Of a stretch of 64,000 nucleotides of DNA, positions 48,769-57,267 are shown piece by piece (within the stretch, counting starts at the first letter, position 1; every line of letters begins with the position of its first letter). A program made the position numbers and the translations under genes. Below the pieces are notes generated by a model. The model made no database searches. It was not told where the DNA came from and saw only the letters and a program-made list of their open reading frames with translations. This DNA is from JADJTT01 sp049306275 (GTDB lineage: Bacteria > Bacteroidota > Bacteroidia > Chitinophagales > Saprospiraceae): assembly GCA_049306275.1 (NCBI GenBank), contig JBAQQB010000197.1, positions 62,001-126,000 of the forward strand, in the 5' to 3' direction.

Positions 48769-49536
48769 ATGAAAATATGGACCCTCTCATTCCTGGCCCT
48801 CCTGTCGTGCACGCCTGTTTCTACAGAACAAAAATCTGCGGCTGCGGTTCCCTTCGATGTAAAAACGGATTTCCCCACTGTCGATTATCTGATGGGCAAA
48901 TTTGATCCGGCGAAACACCCGGATTTCATTCTCATTCCCACACAATATGGCAGCAAGGCGGACATGTATCTGCGGAAAGATGTATTTGAGGCCTACCTGA
49001 AAATGCACGCCGCCGCCAAAGCCGATGGCGTTAATCTGCTGATCATTTCCGCCACCCGACCTTTCAACTACCAGAAAGGCATCTGGGAAGCCAAGTGGAA
49101 CGGCAGCCGGCCGGTAGATGGGAAAGACCTTTCCAAAACCATTCCCGACCCCAAAACGCGGGCGCTGAAGATCCTCGAATACAGCTCGATGCCCGGAACC
49201 TCCCGCCATCACTGGGGCACCGACTTCGACCTCAACGATTTGGAGGACGCCTATTTTCAGTCAGGCACTGGCAAGAAGGTCTATGAATGGCTGTCGGCAA
49301 ATGCGGCTGAATACGGCTTTTGCCAGGTGTACACCCCAAAGGGTCCGGAAAGGCCTTATGGCTACAACGAAGAAAAGTGGCACTGGTCTTACGTACCGGT
49401 AGCCCGGCAGCTCACCGGTTTTGCGGCCGAGCACCTGAAAGACGGGATGATCACGGGCTTTCAGGGCGCCGAAGCGGCAAAAGCCATTGGCGTGGTGGAG
49501 AAGTATGTGCTGGGCGTCAATCCGGATTGCAAATGA
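48769..49536 (+). CDS. M15 family D-alanyl-D-alanine carboxypeptidase, lipoprotein
   Basis: A 255-aa VanY-like zinc carboxypeptidase acting on peptidoglycan. The lipobox LLSC (residues 11-14) predicts a lipid anchor. SATRPFNYQKGIWEAKW, SMPGTSRHHWGTDFDLND (His and Asp zinc ligands) and NEEKWHWSYVPV (Glu and last His) give the M15 active site. It probably trims stem peptides in the periplasm. Two small membrane-protein genes follow on the same strand. Confidence 0.9.
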   Translation: MKIWTLSFLALLSCTPVSTEQKSAAAVPFDVKTDFPTVDYLMGKFDPAKHPDFILIPTQYGSKADMYLRKDVFEAYLKMHAAAKADGVNLLIISATRPFNYQKGIWEAKWNGSRPVDGKDLSKTIPDPKTRALKILEYSSMPGTSRHHWGTDFDLNDLEDAYFQSGTGKKVYEWLSANAAEYGFCQVYTPKGPERPYGYNEEKWHWSYVPVARQLTGFAAEHLKDGMITGFQGAEAAKAIGVVEKYVLGVNPDCK

Positions 49537-49554
49537 CACCAAACCTTTACCCAT

Positions 49555-49989
49555 ATGAAAACCTACCTGATTCCGTTTTTGCTGGCAAGCCTGTTTCTGG
49601 CGCAAAATCCAGCACCTGCCGCGGTGCAACTGGTGCGGGGGGAGGAGTATACGATTGAGTATAAAGCTGATTTTAAAAAACACCCGGAAAAGGCGAAGCT
49701 GCGCTCCAAAAGCGACATGGCCTTCAAGAGCGGTCTGTATGCCGCAGCTTCGGTGGCCTTGCTCATCGGGATGATGGCCACGGCGTCTATTGCCGCGGAA
49801 GGACTGGCTACCCTTCTTTATATTCTTGCACTGGTTTTGATCGCGGTGGCGCCTTTTCTTGCATTCAGCGCCCTTGTCTATGGCCTGGAGGGGATAGGGG
49901 AAAGAAAATGGTGGAAATGGCTGATCGGCATTATACTTGGGTTTCTGGTGCTGGTATTTTTTGTCTACGAAGCTAAAATAATCGAGTAA
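49555..49989 (+). CDS. Small membrane protein with signal-like N-terminus, unknown function
   Basis: A 144-aa protein. Hydrophobic leader (YLIPFLLASLFLAQNPAPAA), a short polar part with RGEEYTIEYKADFKKHPEKA, and then three helices (GLYAAASVALLIGMMATASI, LATLLYILALVLIAVAPFLA, WLIGIILGFLVLVFFVYEA). No family recognised. The same layout (leader, polar part, three helices) is seen in the next gene 9 bp downstream, so the pair may be diverged paralogues or partners. Confidence 0.6.
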   Translation: MKTYLIPFLLASLFLAQNPAPAAVQLVRGEEYTIEYKADFKKHPEKAKLRSKSDMAFKSGLYAAASVALLIGMMATASIAAEGLATLLYILALVLIAVAPFLAFSALVYGLEGIGERKWWKWLIGIILGFLVLVFFVYEAKIIE

Positions 49990-49998
49990 ATCAAGGTT

Positions 49999-50391
49999 AT
50001 GAAACAGTTGATTTTTGCCATATGGGGCATGACGGCCAGTTTGGCGCCGTATGTGGCCGGGGCAGCTGTTCATGTTGAGGCCACGGCCCTCCAAATCGAG
50101 GAAAAAAGCGCCTGGCCCAATGAAGCTTCCTGGGCTTTAAGCATCGTATCTTTTGGGCCATTTTTTCTGGGTTTAGGTATGTTTGCCATTGAGAGCCTTT
50201 TTTATTTCATCACCGGGTATTCCCTGTTGGTAGCCTCCCAGATCGTGGTTTTTTTGGCAATTGGAATGGCCATTACCGCAATAATATTTGGCCTTTTGGG
50301 ACTAAAAAGGCCAAGGCGGGAAATTGGACGCAATGGAATCATCCTGGGTCTTATTGTTATAGCCCTGTCGGCCTTGTTACTGATTCTGTGA
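49999..50391 (+). CDS. Small membrane protein, unknown function
   Basis: A 130-aa protein with a leader (MKQLIFAIWGMTASLAPYVA), a polar stretch rich in acidic residues, and three helices (SIVSFGPFFLGLGMFAIESL, LLVASQIVVFLAIGMAITAI, GIILGLIVIALSALLLIL) separated by a basic loop LKRPRREIGRN. This resembles DUF4190/DUF4870-type small membrane proteins in length only. Its 3' end overlaps the convergent FMN-binding gene by 15 bp. Confidence 0.55.
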   Translation: MKQLIFAIWGMTASLAPYVAGAAVHVEATALQIEEKSAWPNEASWALSIVSFGPFFLGLGMFAIESLFYFITGYSLLVASQIVVFLAIGMAITAIIFGLLGLKRPRREIGRNGIILGLIVIALSALLLIL

Positions 50392-51066
50392 AGACAGGAT
50401 CAGCGGCTCGTAGTTGGCCAGCATGTGGTTGAACATGGCCTGAATGCCGTTGTTGGTGACCGTCGACCCCGATGCCCCGTCGAGCTTGACGCCGCCGAAG
50501 GTGTAGACCTCGCGCTTGGGGTTGTCCATCAGGTTGAGTTGGCCGCCGCTGGCCAGTTTGGCGCCGGCATACTGTTCCTGGTACCAGTCCTTCCTGATTT
50601 CGTCGCCGTAGCTCAACGTCTCTTTTTTGTGGAAAAACCGGATATCCATGACGGTCTGGTCCGTTTCATTGAAAAGAATGTAAGCCCAGACTGGGCCTGC
50701 GTAACCATAGCCCTCCATGAACAGGATGTCGACGTTGGGGGCGCTCTTGATTTTCCAGAAAGGCACGAAATCCAGCTTGTTCATGCGCCACTGCTGGTGC
50801 AGCGCGTTGTCGAACTGGATGAACTGCGGCATGGCGTGCGCTTTTCCATTGACCAGCACATAGGGCTGCAGCTCCTGCTCGATGTTGGAGGCGCTGATCT
50901 TGGGGAAAGAAGGAAAGAGCAAGGAGAGCAATTCCTCTTTTTGAACAGGGTCGAGCGCGGCGGATTGCGGGTAGTTTTGGGCCTTGGCCAGTTTAGGAGA
51001 GCAGGAGAGTTCGAGGAAAACGACCGCAAGCATCATCAGGCTTGCAAACAATGGCAGGTGGCGCAT
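50377..51066 (-). CDS. NqrC/RnfG-like FMN-binding lipoprotein
   Basis: A 229-aa protein with lipobox LELSC near residue 22. GYGYAGPVWAYILFNETDQT, the HKKETLSYGDEIRKDWYQEQ segment and GGVKLDGASGSTVTNNGIQA follow the order of the FMN-binding domain of NqrC and RnfG. There a Thr in S-G-A-T carries covalent FMN; here the candidate is T202 in S199-G-S-T202. No other nqr or rnf gene is nearby, so it is a stand-alone member. A flavin-dependent electron-transfer role on the envelope is inferred. An ApbE-type flavin transferase would be needed and is not in view. Confidence 0.7.
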   Translation of the reverse strand: MRHLPLFASLMMLAVVFLELSCSPKLAKAQNYPQSAALDPVQKEELLSLLFPSFPKISASNIEQELQPYVLVNGKAHAMPQFIQFDNALHQQWRMNKLDFVPFWKIKSAPNVDILFMEGYGYAGPVWAYILFNETDQTVMDIRFFHKKETLSYGDEIRKDWYQEQYAGAKLASGGQLNLMDNPKREVYTFGGVKLDGASGSTVTNNGIQAMFNHMLANYEPLILSSQNQ

Positions 51067-51149
51067 GGAGATTCGATTTGTCAGGTGATAAATGTACTTT
51101 TTAAAAACCTTTTCCTCCTTTGCAAAGTTGCTTTTAAAACGAAAAAACC

Positions 51150-51707
51150 ATGGCTTTTACAGAATCCACCATGCTTCCTTTGGGCACCTCCGCCCCTAAT
51201 TTTTCCCTCCCCGATACCGTCTCCGGCCGGATGGTTTCCCTTTCGGAGGTGAAAACGGATAAAGGGCTGGTCGTCATATTTTTATGCAACCATTGCCCCT
51301 ACGTCATCCACGTCAACCCCGAGATTGTGCGGGTGGCGAAGGAGTATATGGCCAGGGGGCTTGGTTTTGTGGGCATCAGTTCCAACGATGTGGAAAATTA
51401 TCCGGACGATGCGCCGGATAAGATGAAGCAGGTTGCGGAGCAACTGGGCTATCCTTTTCCCTACCTCTACGACGAGAGCCAGGAGGTGGCCCGCGCATAC
51501 GATGCCGCCTGCACGCCCGATTTCTACGTTTTCGGCAAGGACCTGAAATTGGCTTACCGCGGCCGCCTCGACGATTCGCGTCCAAAGAACGACAACCCGC
51601 TCACCGGCAAGGACCTGCGCGCTGCGCTGGATGCCGTGCTGGAGGGAAAGCCGGTTACGGAAGCGCAGTATCCGAGCGGGGGGTGTAATATTAAGTGGAA
51701 GCGGTAA
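51150..51707 (+). CDS. Thioredoxin-fold redoxin (AhpC/TSA family)
   Basis: A 185-aa cytosolic protein. LGTSAPNFSLPDTVSGRMVS is the redoxin start, and VVIFLCNHCPYVIHVNPEIV has a C-x-x-C site (CNHC), then FVGISSNDVENYPDD and PYLYDESQEVARAYDAACTP. This matches the 'thioredoxin family protein' group with CNHCPYV, probably a thiol peroxidase or disulfide reductase. The C-terminus (SGGCNIKWK) has another conserved Cys. A candidate terminator lies 60 bp downstream. Confidence 0.85.
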   Translation: MAFTESTMLPLGTSAPNFSLPDTVSGRMVSLSEVKTDKGLVVIFLCNHCPYVIHVNPEIVRVAKEYMARGLGFVGISSNDVENYPDDAPDKMKQVAEQLGYPFPYLYDESQEVARAYDAACTPDFYVFGKDLKLAYRGRLDDSRPKNDNPLTGKDLRAALDAVLEGKPVTEAQYPSGGCNIKWKR

Positions 51708-51766
51708 GTAGGGCGTCTTCGCATCATCCACCCGAAAACAGTCAATCCTCGTACGAATAAAACTTT

Positions 51767-51797
51767 GCTATAAACGATTGATTTATAGCTACTTTTT
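51767..51797 (+). terminator. Candidate terminator after the redoxin gene
   Basis: GCTATAAA (51767-51774) and TTTATAGC (51782-51789) form a perfect 8-bp stem with a 7-nt loop, followed by a T-rich stretch (TACTTTTTATTTTTTT). The stem is AT-rich, so strength is uncertain. Confidence 0.5.
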
Positions 51798-51937
51798 ATT
51801 TTTTTCAAAAAAACTTTACTACTGCTGAAGGGCGCTTCCTTCCGAAACCCCGAAAAATGTGTACTGGCAGAAAGGCGCCAATCATCGCAATCTTGTGTGA
51901 GAAAATCATTCTCACTAATCAGACAAAAGATTTTGCG

Positions 51938-52711
51938 ATGAAAACAAAGATCATTCCTTACCCTGGGGCGGCTCTCCTACTTGTCACCTTATTATTCGCC
52001 TGCGGAAAAGAAGCAACTCCGCCTGTAGAACAGATCGCGCTGCCCGGCTGGGAAGTAAACCAGCCGCGAACGCTCTTGTATCAGATTGATGGCAGAAGTT
52101 ATTCCAATGGCGAGGTCGTGGAACGGAACACATTCCTGGAAATCGAATTCCTCGGCGGCGGCGCCGTGAGAACGCGTTTTGCCGACGAGTCAAAGGATTA
52201 CTTCTTCATGATGGATTCCACTGGCTTGTTATCCTTTGCCGAGCCAGACCAGAACTACTCCCCGATCCTCGACGTGCTTCACATGTTTCCAGCCCAGGGG
52301 CTGTCAAATGCCAAACCTGGCAGCGAATGGAAGGTATTCACGCCTTCTGAACAATACGTCCAGGATTCCCAAGACGAAATCATCGTACAGGCGCAACGCA
52401 ACTTCCGCATAGTGGAGGCAGATCACGACAACGCTCGCATCAAACAGGACGGATACCTTCGCATTGTGGACAATGAAGCCGCCAAAACAGGGTTTCTGGA
52501 GGTCTTCGGCAATGTCAAGGGGCATCTGGTCAGAGCGGCCTGGACGAAGTGGCGCTATTTCCAAACGGGGGAAACGGAATATTCCTCAAGTTGTGGATGC
52601 ATCGTAAAAGCGGATTACACAGGGGTCATTCTTCCCATCGAAAACCTGGACGAAAATAGCCTGTATATTTCACCTGAAAGAGAAGAGCTCACCATCAGAA
52701 GGCGCCCTTGA
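51938..52711 (+). CDS. Lipoprotein of unknown function
   Basis: A 257-aa protein with a lipobox in LLVTLLFACGKE, so it is likely lipid-anchored. The mature part is beta-rich with acidic surface segments such as DGRSYSNGEVVERNTFLEIE and a C-terminal SSSCGCIVKADYTGVILPIE. The ATG at 51938 directly precedes the signal sequence. No family was recognised. It lies beside another lipoprotein gene in the same direction. Confidence 0.6.
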   Translation: MKTKIIPYPGAALLLVTLLFACGKEATPPVEQIALPGWEVNQPRTLLYQIDGRSYSNGEVVERNTFLEIEFLGGGAVRTRFADESKDYFFMMDSTGLLSFAEPDQNYSPILDVLHMFPAQGLSNAKPGSEWKVFTPSEQYVQDSQDEIIVQAQRNFRIVEADHDNARIKQDGYLRIVDNEAAKTGFLEVFGNVKGHLVRAAWTKWRYFQTGETEYSSSCGCIVKADYTGVILPIENLDENSLYISPEREELTIRRRP

Positions 52712-52759
52712 GGTGGCCGGCCTCCTTATCATTTCGCATCACCATAAAAAATTCAGAAA

Positions 52760-53287
52760 ATGAAAAATACGCTATTGATTTCGATCGCTTTTCTCGTATT
52801 CGGCCTGAGCAGTTGCACCGTGACCGATACGCACATCCAGGAAGAAATTGAGAATTTTTTAAAGCAATGTAACGTTCCCGATCTGGAATGCGACGGTCAG
52901 ATTGGCGCAGGCTTGAATTGCGGGCATACAGATTTTTTAATAGGCCCTTCCTGCCATCGATCCCTGGAACGCTCCAGCCGTTTTTCCATTAATTTACCGG
53001 GCATTGTAAGTTTCCGGGGAAACGGGAAAGCGTCGGTAAAGGTTAAGACGGAGTCGGTGGTTGCCAACCATATTCATCAGCCCTTTAGCGAAGATTCCGG
53101 GCTCTGCTCCCCCACCTATATCTATTACAAGGCAAGCTACGAGGCGGTTGGAGAGCTTGAATCGGAAGCCGGCGCCTCGATTATCAATTTTGCGACCGGA
53201 ACCTACGAAGACAGGCTGAAAAGGCTCAGCAGCGGAGAAAGATGCGCGAAGGCCGCGCATGCGGAGCCGCTACATTGTGGAGGATAG
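52760..53287 (+). CDS. Cysteine-rich lipoprotein of unknown function
   Basis: A 175-aa protein with lipobox GLSSC at about residue 19. The mature part has an unusual number of cysteines (CNVPDLECDG, GLNCGHTDF, GPSCHRSLE, GLCSPTYIYY, SGERCAKAA, LHCGG), suggesting disulfide bonds in the periplasm or outside the cell. No known domain was identified. A GC-rich bidirectional terminator follows 9 bp after the stop. Confidence 0.55.
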   Translation: MKNTLLISIAFLVFGLSSCTVTDTHIQEEIENFLKQCNVPDLECDGQIGAGLNCGHTDFLIGPSCHRSLERSSRFSINLPGIVSFRGNGKASVKVKTESVVANHIHQPFSEDSGLCSPTYIYYKASYEAVGELESEAGASIINFATGTYEDRLKRLSSGERCAKAAHAEPLHCGG

Positions 53288-53295
53288 TACGGGTT

Positions 53296-53327
53296 GAAAA
53301 GTGGGCGCCTTCTGACGCCCACTTTTC
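53296..53327. terminator. Bidirectional intrinsic terminator
   Basis: GAAAAGTGGGCG (53296-53307) and CGCCCACTTTTC (53316-53327) form a perfect 12-bp stem with an 8-nt loop; the A/T base tracts serve as T tracts on both strands. It separates two convergent genes and overlaps the lpxD stop codon region. Confidence 0.88.
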
Positions 53328-54258
53328 ATTTATAAAAGTTCTTGATAAGCTCCGGCAAATGCCTCAAAGCAGCCAGTTCGCGGTAGCGGATGCCCGACTC
53401 GTCGGCTGGCGCGCCGAAGTAGGTTTTGCCGCCTTCGAGGTCTTTTGACACGCCGGCGCCTGCCAGCACTACGGCGCCCTTGCCGATGCGCACGGCCTGG
53501 ATGACGCCTACCTGGCCGTAGAGCACTACTTCATCTTCGATGATCGTCTTTCCGCCGATGCCCACCTGTCCGGCGATGAGGCATCGTTTGCCGATGACGG
53601 CGCCGTGGCCTACGTGCACCTGCGAGTCGAGTTTGGTGCCTTCGCCGATGAAGGTGTCGCCCGAAACGCCCTTATTGATGGTGCAGCCCGCCCCGATCTC
53701 CACGTGGTCTTCGATGACGACGCGGCCGCCGGAGCGCCACTTGGTGTAGCCTTTTTCCGACTTTTTGTAATAGAACGCATCCGTGCCGATGATAGCGCCG
53801 GCCTGTATGGTTACGTGGTCGCCGATCACCGTGTGCTCGCCGATGTAAACGTTGGCCTGTATGTAGCAGTGGGCGCCGATGCGCACGTCGTGCGCGATCA
53901 CCACGTTGGGCTCGATGATGGCTGTGGGGTGGATATGCGCCTCCGGGCTGATATTGGCCGTCAGGGGCCGGAAGGGCCGGAACTCCCGCACCAGGCTGTC
54001 GTAGGCCTGGAAGGGTTGGTCACAGACCAGAATCGCCTTCCCCTCCGGGCAGATCGTCACATCGCTCAGGATGACGATCGTGGCTTCCGAATCGAGGGCT
54101 CTTTGAAAATATTTGGCCACGTCGGCAAACGTCACATCCCCCGGCTCCACTTTGTGGATCTCGTTGACGCCGGTGGCGTAAAGCGTTTCATCGCCGATCA
54201 GCTTTGCGCCGAGTTTATGCGCCAGCTCTTTTACAGGTATTGGTTCAGGAAATTTCAT
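53326..54258 (-). CDS. lpxD: UDP-3-O-acylglucosamine N-acyltransferase
   Basis: Third step of lipid A synthesis. The 310-aa protein has the N-terminal uridine-binding region (GDETLYATGVNEIHKVEPGD, DVTFADVAKYFQ), then left-handed helix hexapeptide repeats (IHPTAIIEPNVVIAHDVRIG onward). The catalytic His is in QVHVGHGAVIG. Length fits LpxD (about 340 aa) at the low end. It is not next to lpxC or fabZ, and Bacteroidota often have more than one LpxD-like gene, so it may be a paralogue. The start at 54258 excludes a frame extension through a hairpin. Confidence 0.9.
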   Translation of the reverse strand: MKFPEPIPVKELAHKLGAKLIGDETLYATGVNEIHKVEPGDVTFADVAKYFQRALDSEATIVILSDVTICPEGKAILVCDQPFQAYDSLVREFRPFRPLTANISPEAHIHPTAIIEPNVVIAHDVRIGAHCYIQANVYIGEHTVIGDHVTIQAGAIIGTDAFYYKKSEKGYTKWRSGGRVVIEDHVEIGAGCTINKGVSGDTFIGEGTKLDSQVHVGHGAVIGKRCLIAGQVGIGGKTIIEDEVVLYGQVGVIQAVRIGKGAVVLAGAGVSKDLEGGKTYFGAPADESGIRYRELAALRHLPELIKNFYK

Positions 54259-54280
54259 TATTAAAAGATGAGAAGATGAG

Positions 54281-54321
54281 AAGGTGAGAAGGTGAAAATC
54301 CACTTTTCACCTTCTCACCTT
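54281..54321. repeat. Tandem-octamer hairpin between polA and lpxD
   Basis: AAGGTGAGAAGGTGAAAA (54281-54298) pairs perfectly over 18 bp with 54304-54321, loop 5 nt. Copies of GATGAGAA/GGTGAGAA words continue to the left (54266-54280). It sits 7 nt from the polA stop codon and 22 nt from the lpxD start. Confidence 0.85.
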
Positions 54322-54328
54322 AATTAAT

Positions 54329-57136
54329 TTAATGCGCTTCAAGCCAATTTTCCCCGACTCCCATTTCAACCACGATAGGTACCCTCAGGTTCGGCATGGC
54401 GTGCTTCATTTTATCTTCAATGAGGGGTTTGAGGGTGTCGATCTCGTTCTTGTGGGCGTCGAAGATAAGTTCGTCGTGCACCTGGAGGATCATTTTGGTC
54501 TGGTAGTTGCCTTTCGTTAGCAGTTCGTGGATATCGATCATGGCCAGTTTGATGAGGTCTGCCGCTGTGCCCTGGATGGGGGTGTTGATGGCGTTGCGTT
54601 CGGCATGGCTGCGCATGACGCCGTTGCGGCTGTCGATGTCGCGCAGGTAGCGGCGGCGGCCCATGAGGGTATTGACGAAGCCTTTCTTTCGTGCTTCGTC
54701 GACGGTTTTTTCCATGTAGTTTTTCAGGCCGCTGTATTGTTTGAAATAGTTGTCGATGAGGTCTTTGGCCTCCGAGCGGCTGATGTCGAGCTGGCGAGAG
54801 AGGTTAAGGGCTCCGGCGCCGTAGATGATGCTGAAGTTGACGGTTTTGGCGCGGTAGCGCTGCTCTTTGGTCACCTGATCGAATGGCACTCCGAAGACGC
54901 GGGCGGCGGTGGCGCTATGGATATCCTGTCCTGCCTGGAAGGCTTCCAGCATGGCTTCGTCGCCGCTGATCTCGGCGATGAGGCGCAGTTCGATCTGGGA
55001 GTAGTCGGCGGAGAGGATGAGATAGTCGTCATTCTCCGGCACGAAGGCTTCGCGCACTTTGGCGCCTTCGGGAGTGCGGATGGGGATGTTTTGCAGGTTG
55101 GGGTTGTTGGAGCTCAGGCGGCCGGTAGCGGCGAGCGCCTGGTTGAAGGAGCTGTGGATGCGGCCGGTGCGCGGGTTGACCATCTTGGGCAGGGCGTCGA
55201 CGTATGTCGATTTGAGCTTGGTGAGCCCGCGGTGGCTGAGGATGAGCTCGATGACGGGGTGCTCGTGGCTGAGCTCGCTCATCTTGTCTTCGTCGGTGGA
55301 GTACTGGCCGGTCTTGGTTTTTTGCCAGCGGTAGGGAATTTTGAGGCGGTCGAAGAGCACCTCTCCTACCTGTTTGGGCGAGGCGATGTTGAAGCGGGTA
55401 CCGGCCGATTCGTAGATTTTTTTCTCCAGTTCAATGATCTCTTTATCCAGTTCGAGGGAATAGCGGTTGAGGTAATCTGAGTCGACCTTCACCCCGTGGT
55501 ATTCCATATCAGCCAGTACGCGGATGAGGGGCTCTTCCATTTTGCGATAGAGGTCGTTGAGGCCTTCCTTTTCGAGGCGGGGGGCGAGATAGTCTTTGAG
55601 TTGGAGGGTGATGTCGGCGTCTTCACAGGCGTATTCGGAGACCTGGTCGACGGGTACGTCGCGCATGGTTCTTTGCTGGGCGCCCTTTTTGCCGATCAGT
55701 TGGTCGATGTGGATAGTCTGGTACTTGAGGTAAGTTTCCGCCATGTAGTCCATGTTGTGGCGAAGTTCGGGCTCCAGCAGGTAGTGGGCGAGCATGGTGT
55801 CGAAAACGGGCCCTTTGACCTCGATGCCATACCATTTGAGCACGATGGCGTCGTATTTGAGGTTTTGGCCGATCTTCTGGATATCGGGGTTTTCGAGCAC
55901 GGTTTTGAATTCGTGCACGACCTTCTTGGCTTCGTCCTGATTGGCGGGTACGGGCACATAAAAGGCCTCGTGGGGTTTTACGGAGAAAGAGAGTCCGACG
56001 AGTTCTGCCAGGTTGGGATCGATGCCGGTCGTTTCGGTATCCATGCAAAAGGCGAATTGCTCTGAGAGCATGCCGATGAGTTTGGCCCGTTTTTCCGGGG
56101 TATCGGTGAGATGGTAGGCATGGGTTACGTCGGCGATGGTTTTCTCCGCCACCGAGTGCGCGGGGGGCGGACTGGCGTGACGTTGCTGCTGCACGGGTTC
56201 TTCGGGAAAGAGCGAGCCCTGCATGCCGGGGGGGCTACTGGGGCCTGGCACAGGGTTTTCCTCTTCACCCAGTATCTGCCGGGCGAGGGTGCGGAATTCC
56301 AGTTCTTTAAAAATTTCCGCCAGGCGGTCTTTGTCGTAGGGTTCGATCTCGAAAGCGTGGGGATCGAACTGGATGGGCGCTTCGATATCGATGGTGGCGA
56401 GTTTTTTGGAGAGAAGGGCTTGTTCGGCGAAGGTTTCGACGCTTTCCTTTTGTTTGCCCTTCAGTTTGTTGGCGTTAGCCAGGAGGTTTTCGACCGAATC
56501 GTATTCTTCCAGCAGTTTGGCGGCTGTTTTGGGGCCGATGCCCGGGATACCGGGGATGTTGTCGACCGAATCGCCCTGCAGGCCGAGGATGTCGATCACC
56601 TGTTCGGGGCGTTTGATGCCCCAGTTTTCGCAGACCTCCTTGATTCCCCAGACCTCGATGCCGTTGCCGGAGCGGGAGGGTTTGTAGATGAGCACATTAT
56701 CGGTGACAAGTTGGGCGTAGTCTTTGTCGGGCGTTACCATATAAACGGTATAGCCGTCTTTTTCGGCCTGTTTGGCCAGGGTGCCGATCACATCGTCGGC
56801 CTCATAGCCGTCGAGTGTGACGACGGGAATTTTGAACCCTTCGAGGATAGCCTGGATGTAGGGGATGGCGAAGGTGATGTCTTCGGGCTGTTCTTCGCGG
56901 TTGGCTTTGTATTCCGGGAACATTTCGTGCCGGAAGGTAGGCGTGGGAAGGTCGAACGAAACAGCCAGATGGGTGGGGTGTTCGTTGCGGATGAGGTCCC
57001 ACAGCGTGCGCACGAAGCCGGCGACTGCCGAGGTGTTCATGCCCTTGGAGTTGATCAGCGGACGGCCGATGAAAGCGTAGTGGGCGCGGTAGACGAGCGC
57101 GTGGCCGTCGAGGAGGAAAAGTTTTTTGTGGTTCAT
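54329..57136 (-). CDS. polA: DNA polymerase I
   Basis: A 935-aa protein with all three activities. The 5'-3' exonuclease domain begins NHKKLFLLDGHALVYRAHYA. The 3'-5' proofreading domain is intact, starting FCMDTETTGIDPNLAELVGL. The polymerase domain has motif A ADYSQIELRLIAEISGD, motif B RYRAKTVNFSIIYGAG and motif C LQVHDELIFD. The start at 57136 is chosen because the frame upstream reads through a hairpin. Functions are replication primer removal and repair synthesis. It lies between hairpins on both sides. Confidence 0.97.
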   Translation of the reverse strand: MNHKKLFLLDGHALVYRAHYAFIGRPLINSKGMNTSAVAGFVRTLWDLIRNEHPTHLAVSFDLPTPTFRHEMFPEYKANREEQPEDITFAIPYIQAILEGFKIPVVTLDGYEADDVIGTLAKQAEKDGYTVYMVTPDKDYAQLVTDNVLIYKPSRSGNGIEVWGIKEVCENWGIKRPEQVIDILGLQGDSVDNIPGIPGIGPKTAAKLLEEYDSVENLLANANKLKGKQKESVETFAEQALLSKKLATIDIEAPIQFDPHAFEIEPYDKDRLAEIFKELEFRTLARQILGEEENPVPGPSSPPGMQGSLFPEEPVQQQRHASPPPAHSVAEKTIADVTHAYHLTDTPEKRAKLIGMLSEQFAFCMDTETTGIDPNLAELVGLSFSVKPHEAFYVPVPANQDEAKKVVHEFKTVLENPDIQKIGQNLKYDAIVLKWYGIEVKGPVFDTMLAHYLLEPELRHNMDYMAETYLKYQTIHIDQLIGKKGAQQRTMRDVPVDQVSEYACEDADITLQLKDYLAPRLEKEGLNDLYRKMEEPLIRVLADMEYHGVKVDSDYLNRYSLELDKEIIELEKKIYESAGTRFNIASPKQVGEVLFDRLKIPYRWQKTKTGQYSTDEDKMSELSHEHPVIELILSHRGLTKLKSTYVDALPKMVNPRTGRIHSSFNQALAATGRLSSNNPNLQNIPIRTPEGAKVREAFVPENDDYLILSADYSQIELRLIAEISGDEAMLEAFQAGQDIHSATAARVFGVPFDQVTKEQRYRAKTVNFSIIYGAGALNLSRQLDISRSEAKDLIDNYFKQYSGLKNYMEKTVDEARKKGFVNTLMGRRRYLRDIDSRNGVMRSHAERNAINTPIQGTAADLIKLAMIDIHELLTKGNYQTKMILQVHDELIFDAHKNEIDTLKPLIEDKMKHAMPNLRVPIVVEMGVGENWLEAH

Positions 57137-57177
57137 TTCCGGGAGAATGCGGTTTCCCGGCAAGATAAGGAAATAAT

Positions 57178-57267
57178 AGTGGAGAGTGGAGAGTTGAGAG
57201 TGGAGTGGAAAGCTTTTTGGCTTTGCCAAAAAGGCTTCACTTCACACTCAACTCTCACCTCTCCACT
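57178..57267. repeat. Tandem-word hairpin between DUF3078 gene and polA
   Basis: The left arm (57178-57213) is built of GTGGAGAG/GTTGAGAG-type words, the right arm (57234-57267) of their complements; pairing is imperfect. The centre has a perfect 9-bp stem CTTTTTGGC/GCCAAAAAG (57213-57221, 57225-57233). The right end overlaps the DUF3078 stop codon. Confidence 0.8.

Noticed and set aside
57137..57229. Upstream extension of polA by 31 codons
   Set aside because: It reads through the tandem-word hairpin and the start at 57136 matches family N-termini; the same reasoning excludes extensions of lpxD (54259-54303) and the flippase (46686-46733).
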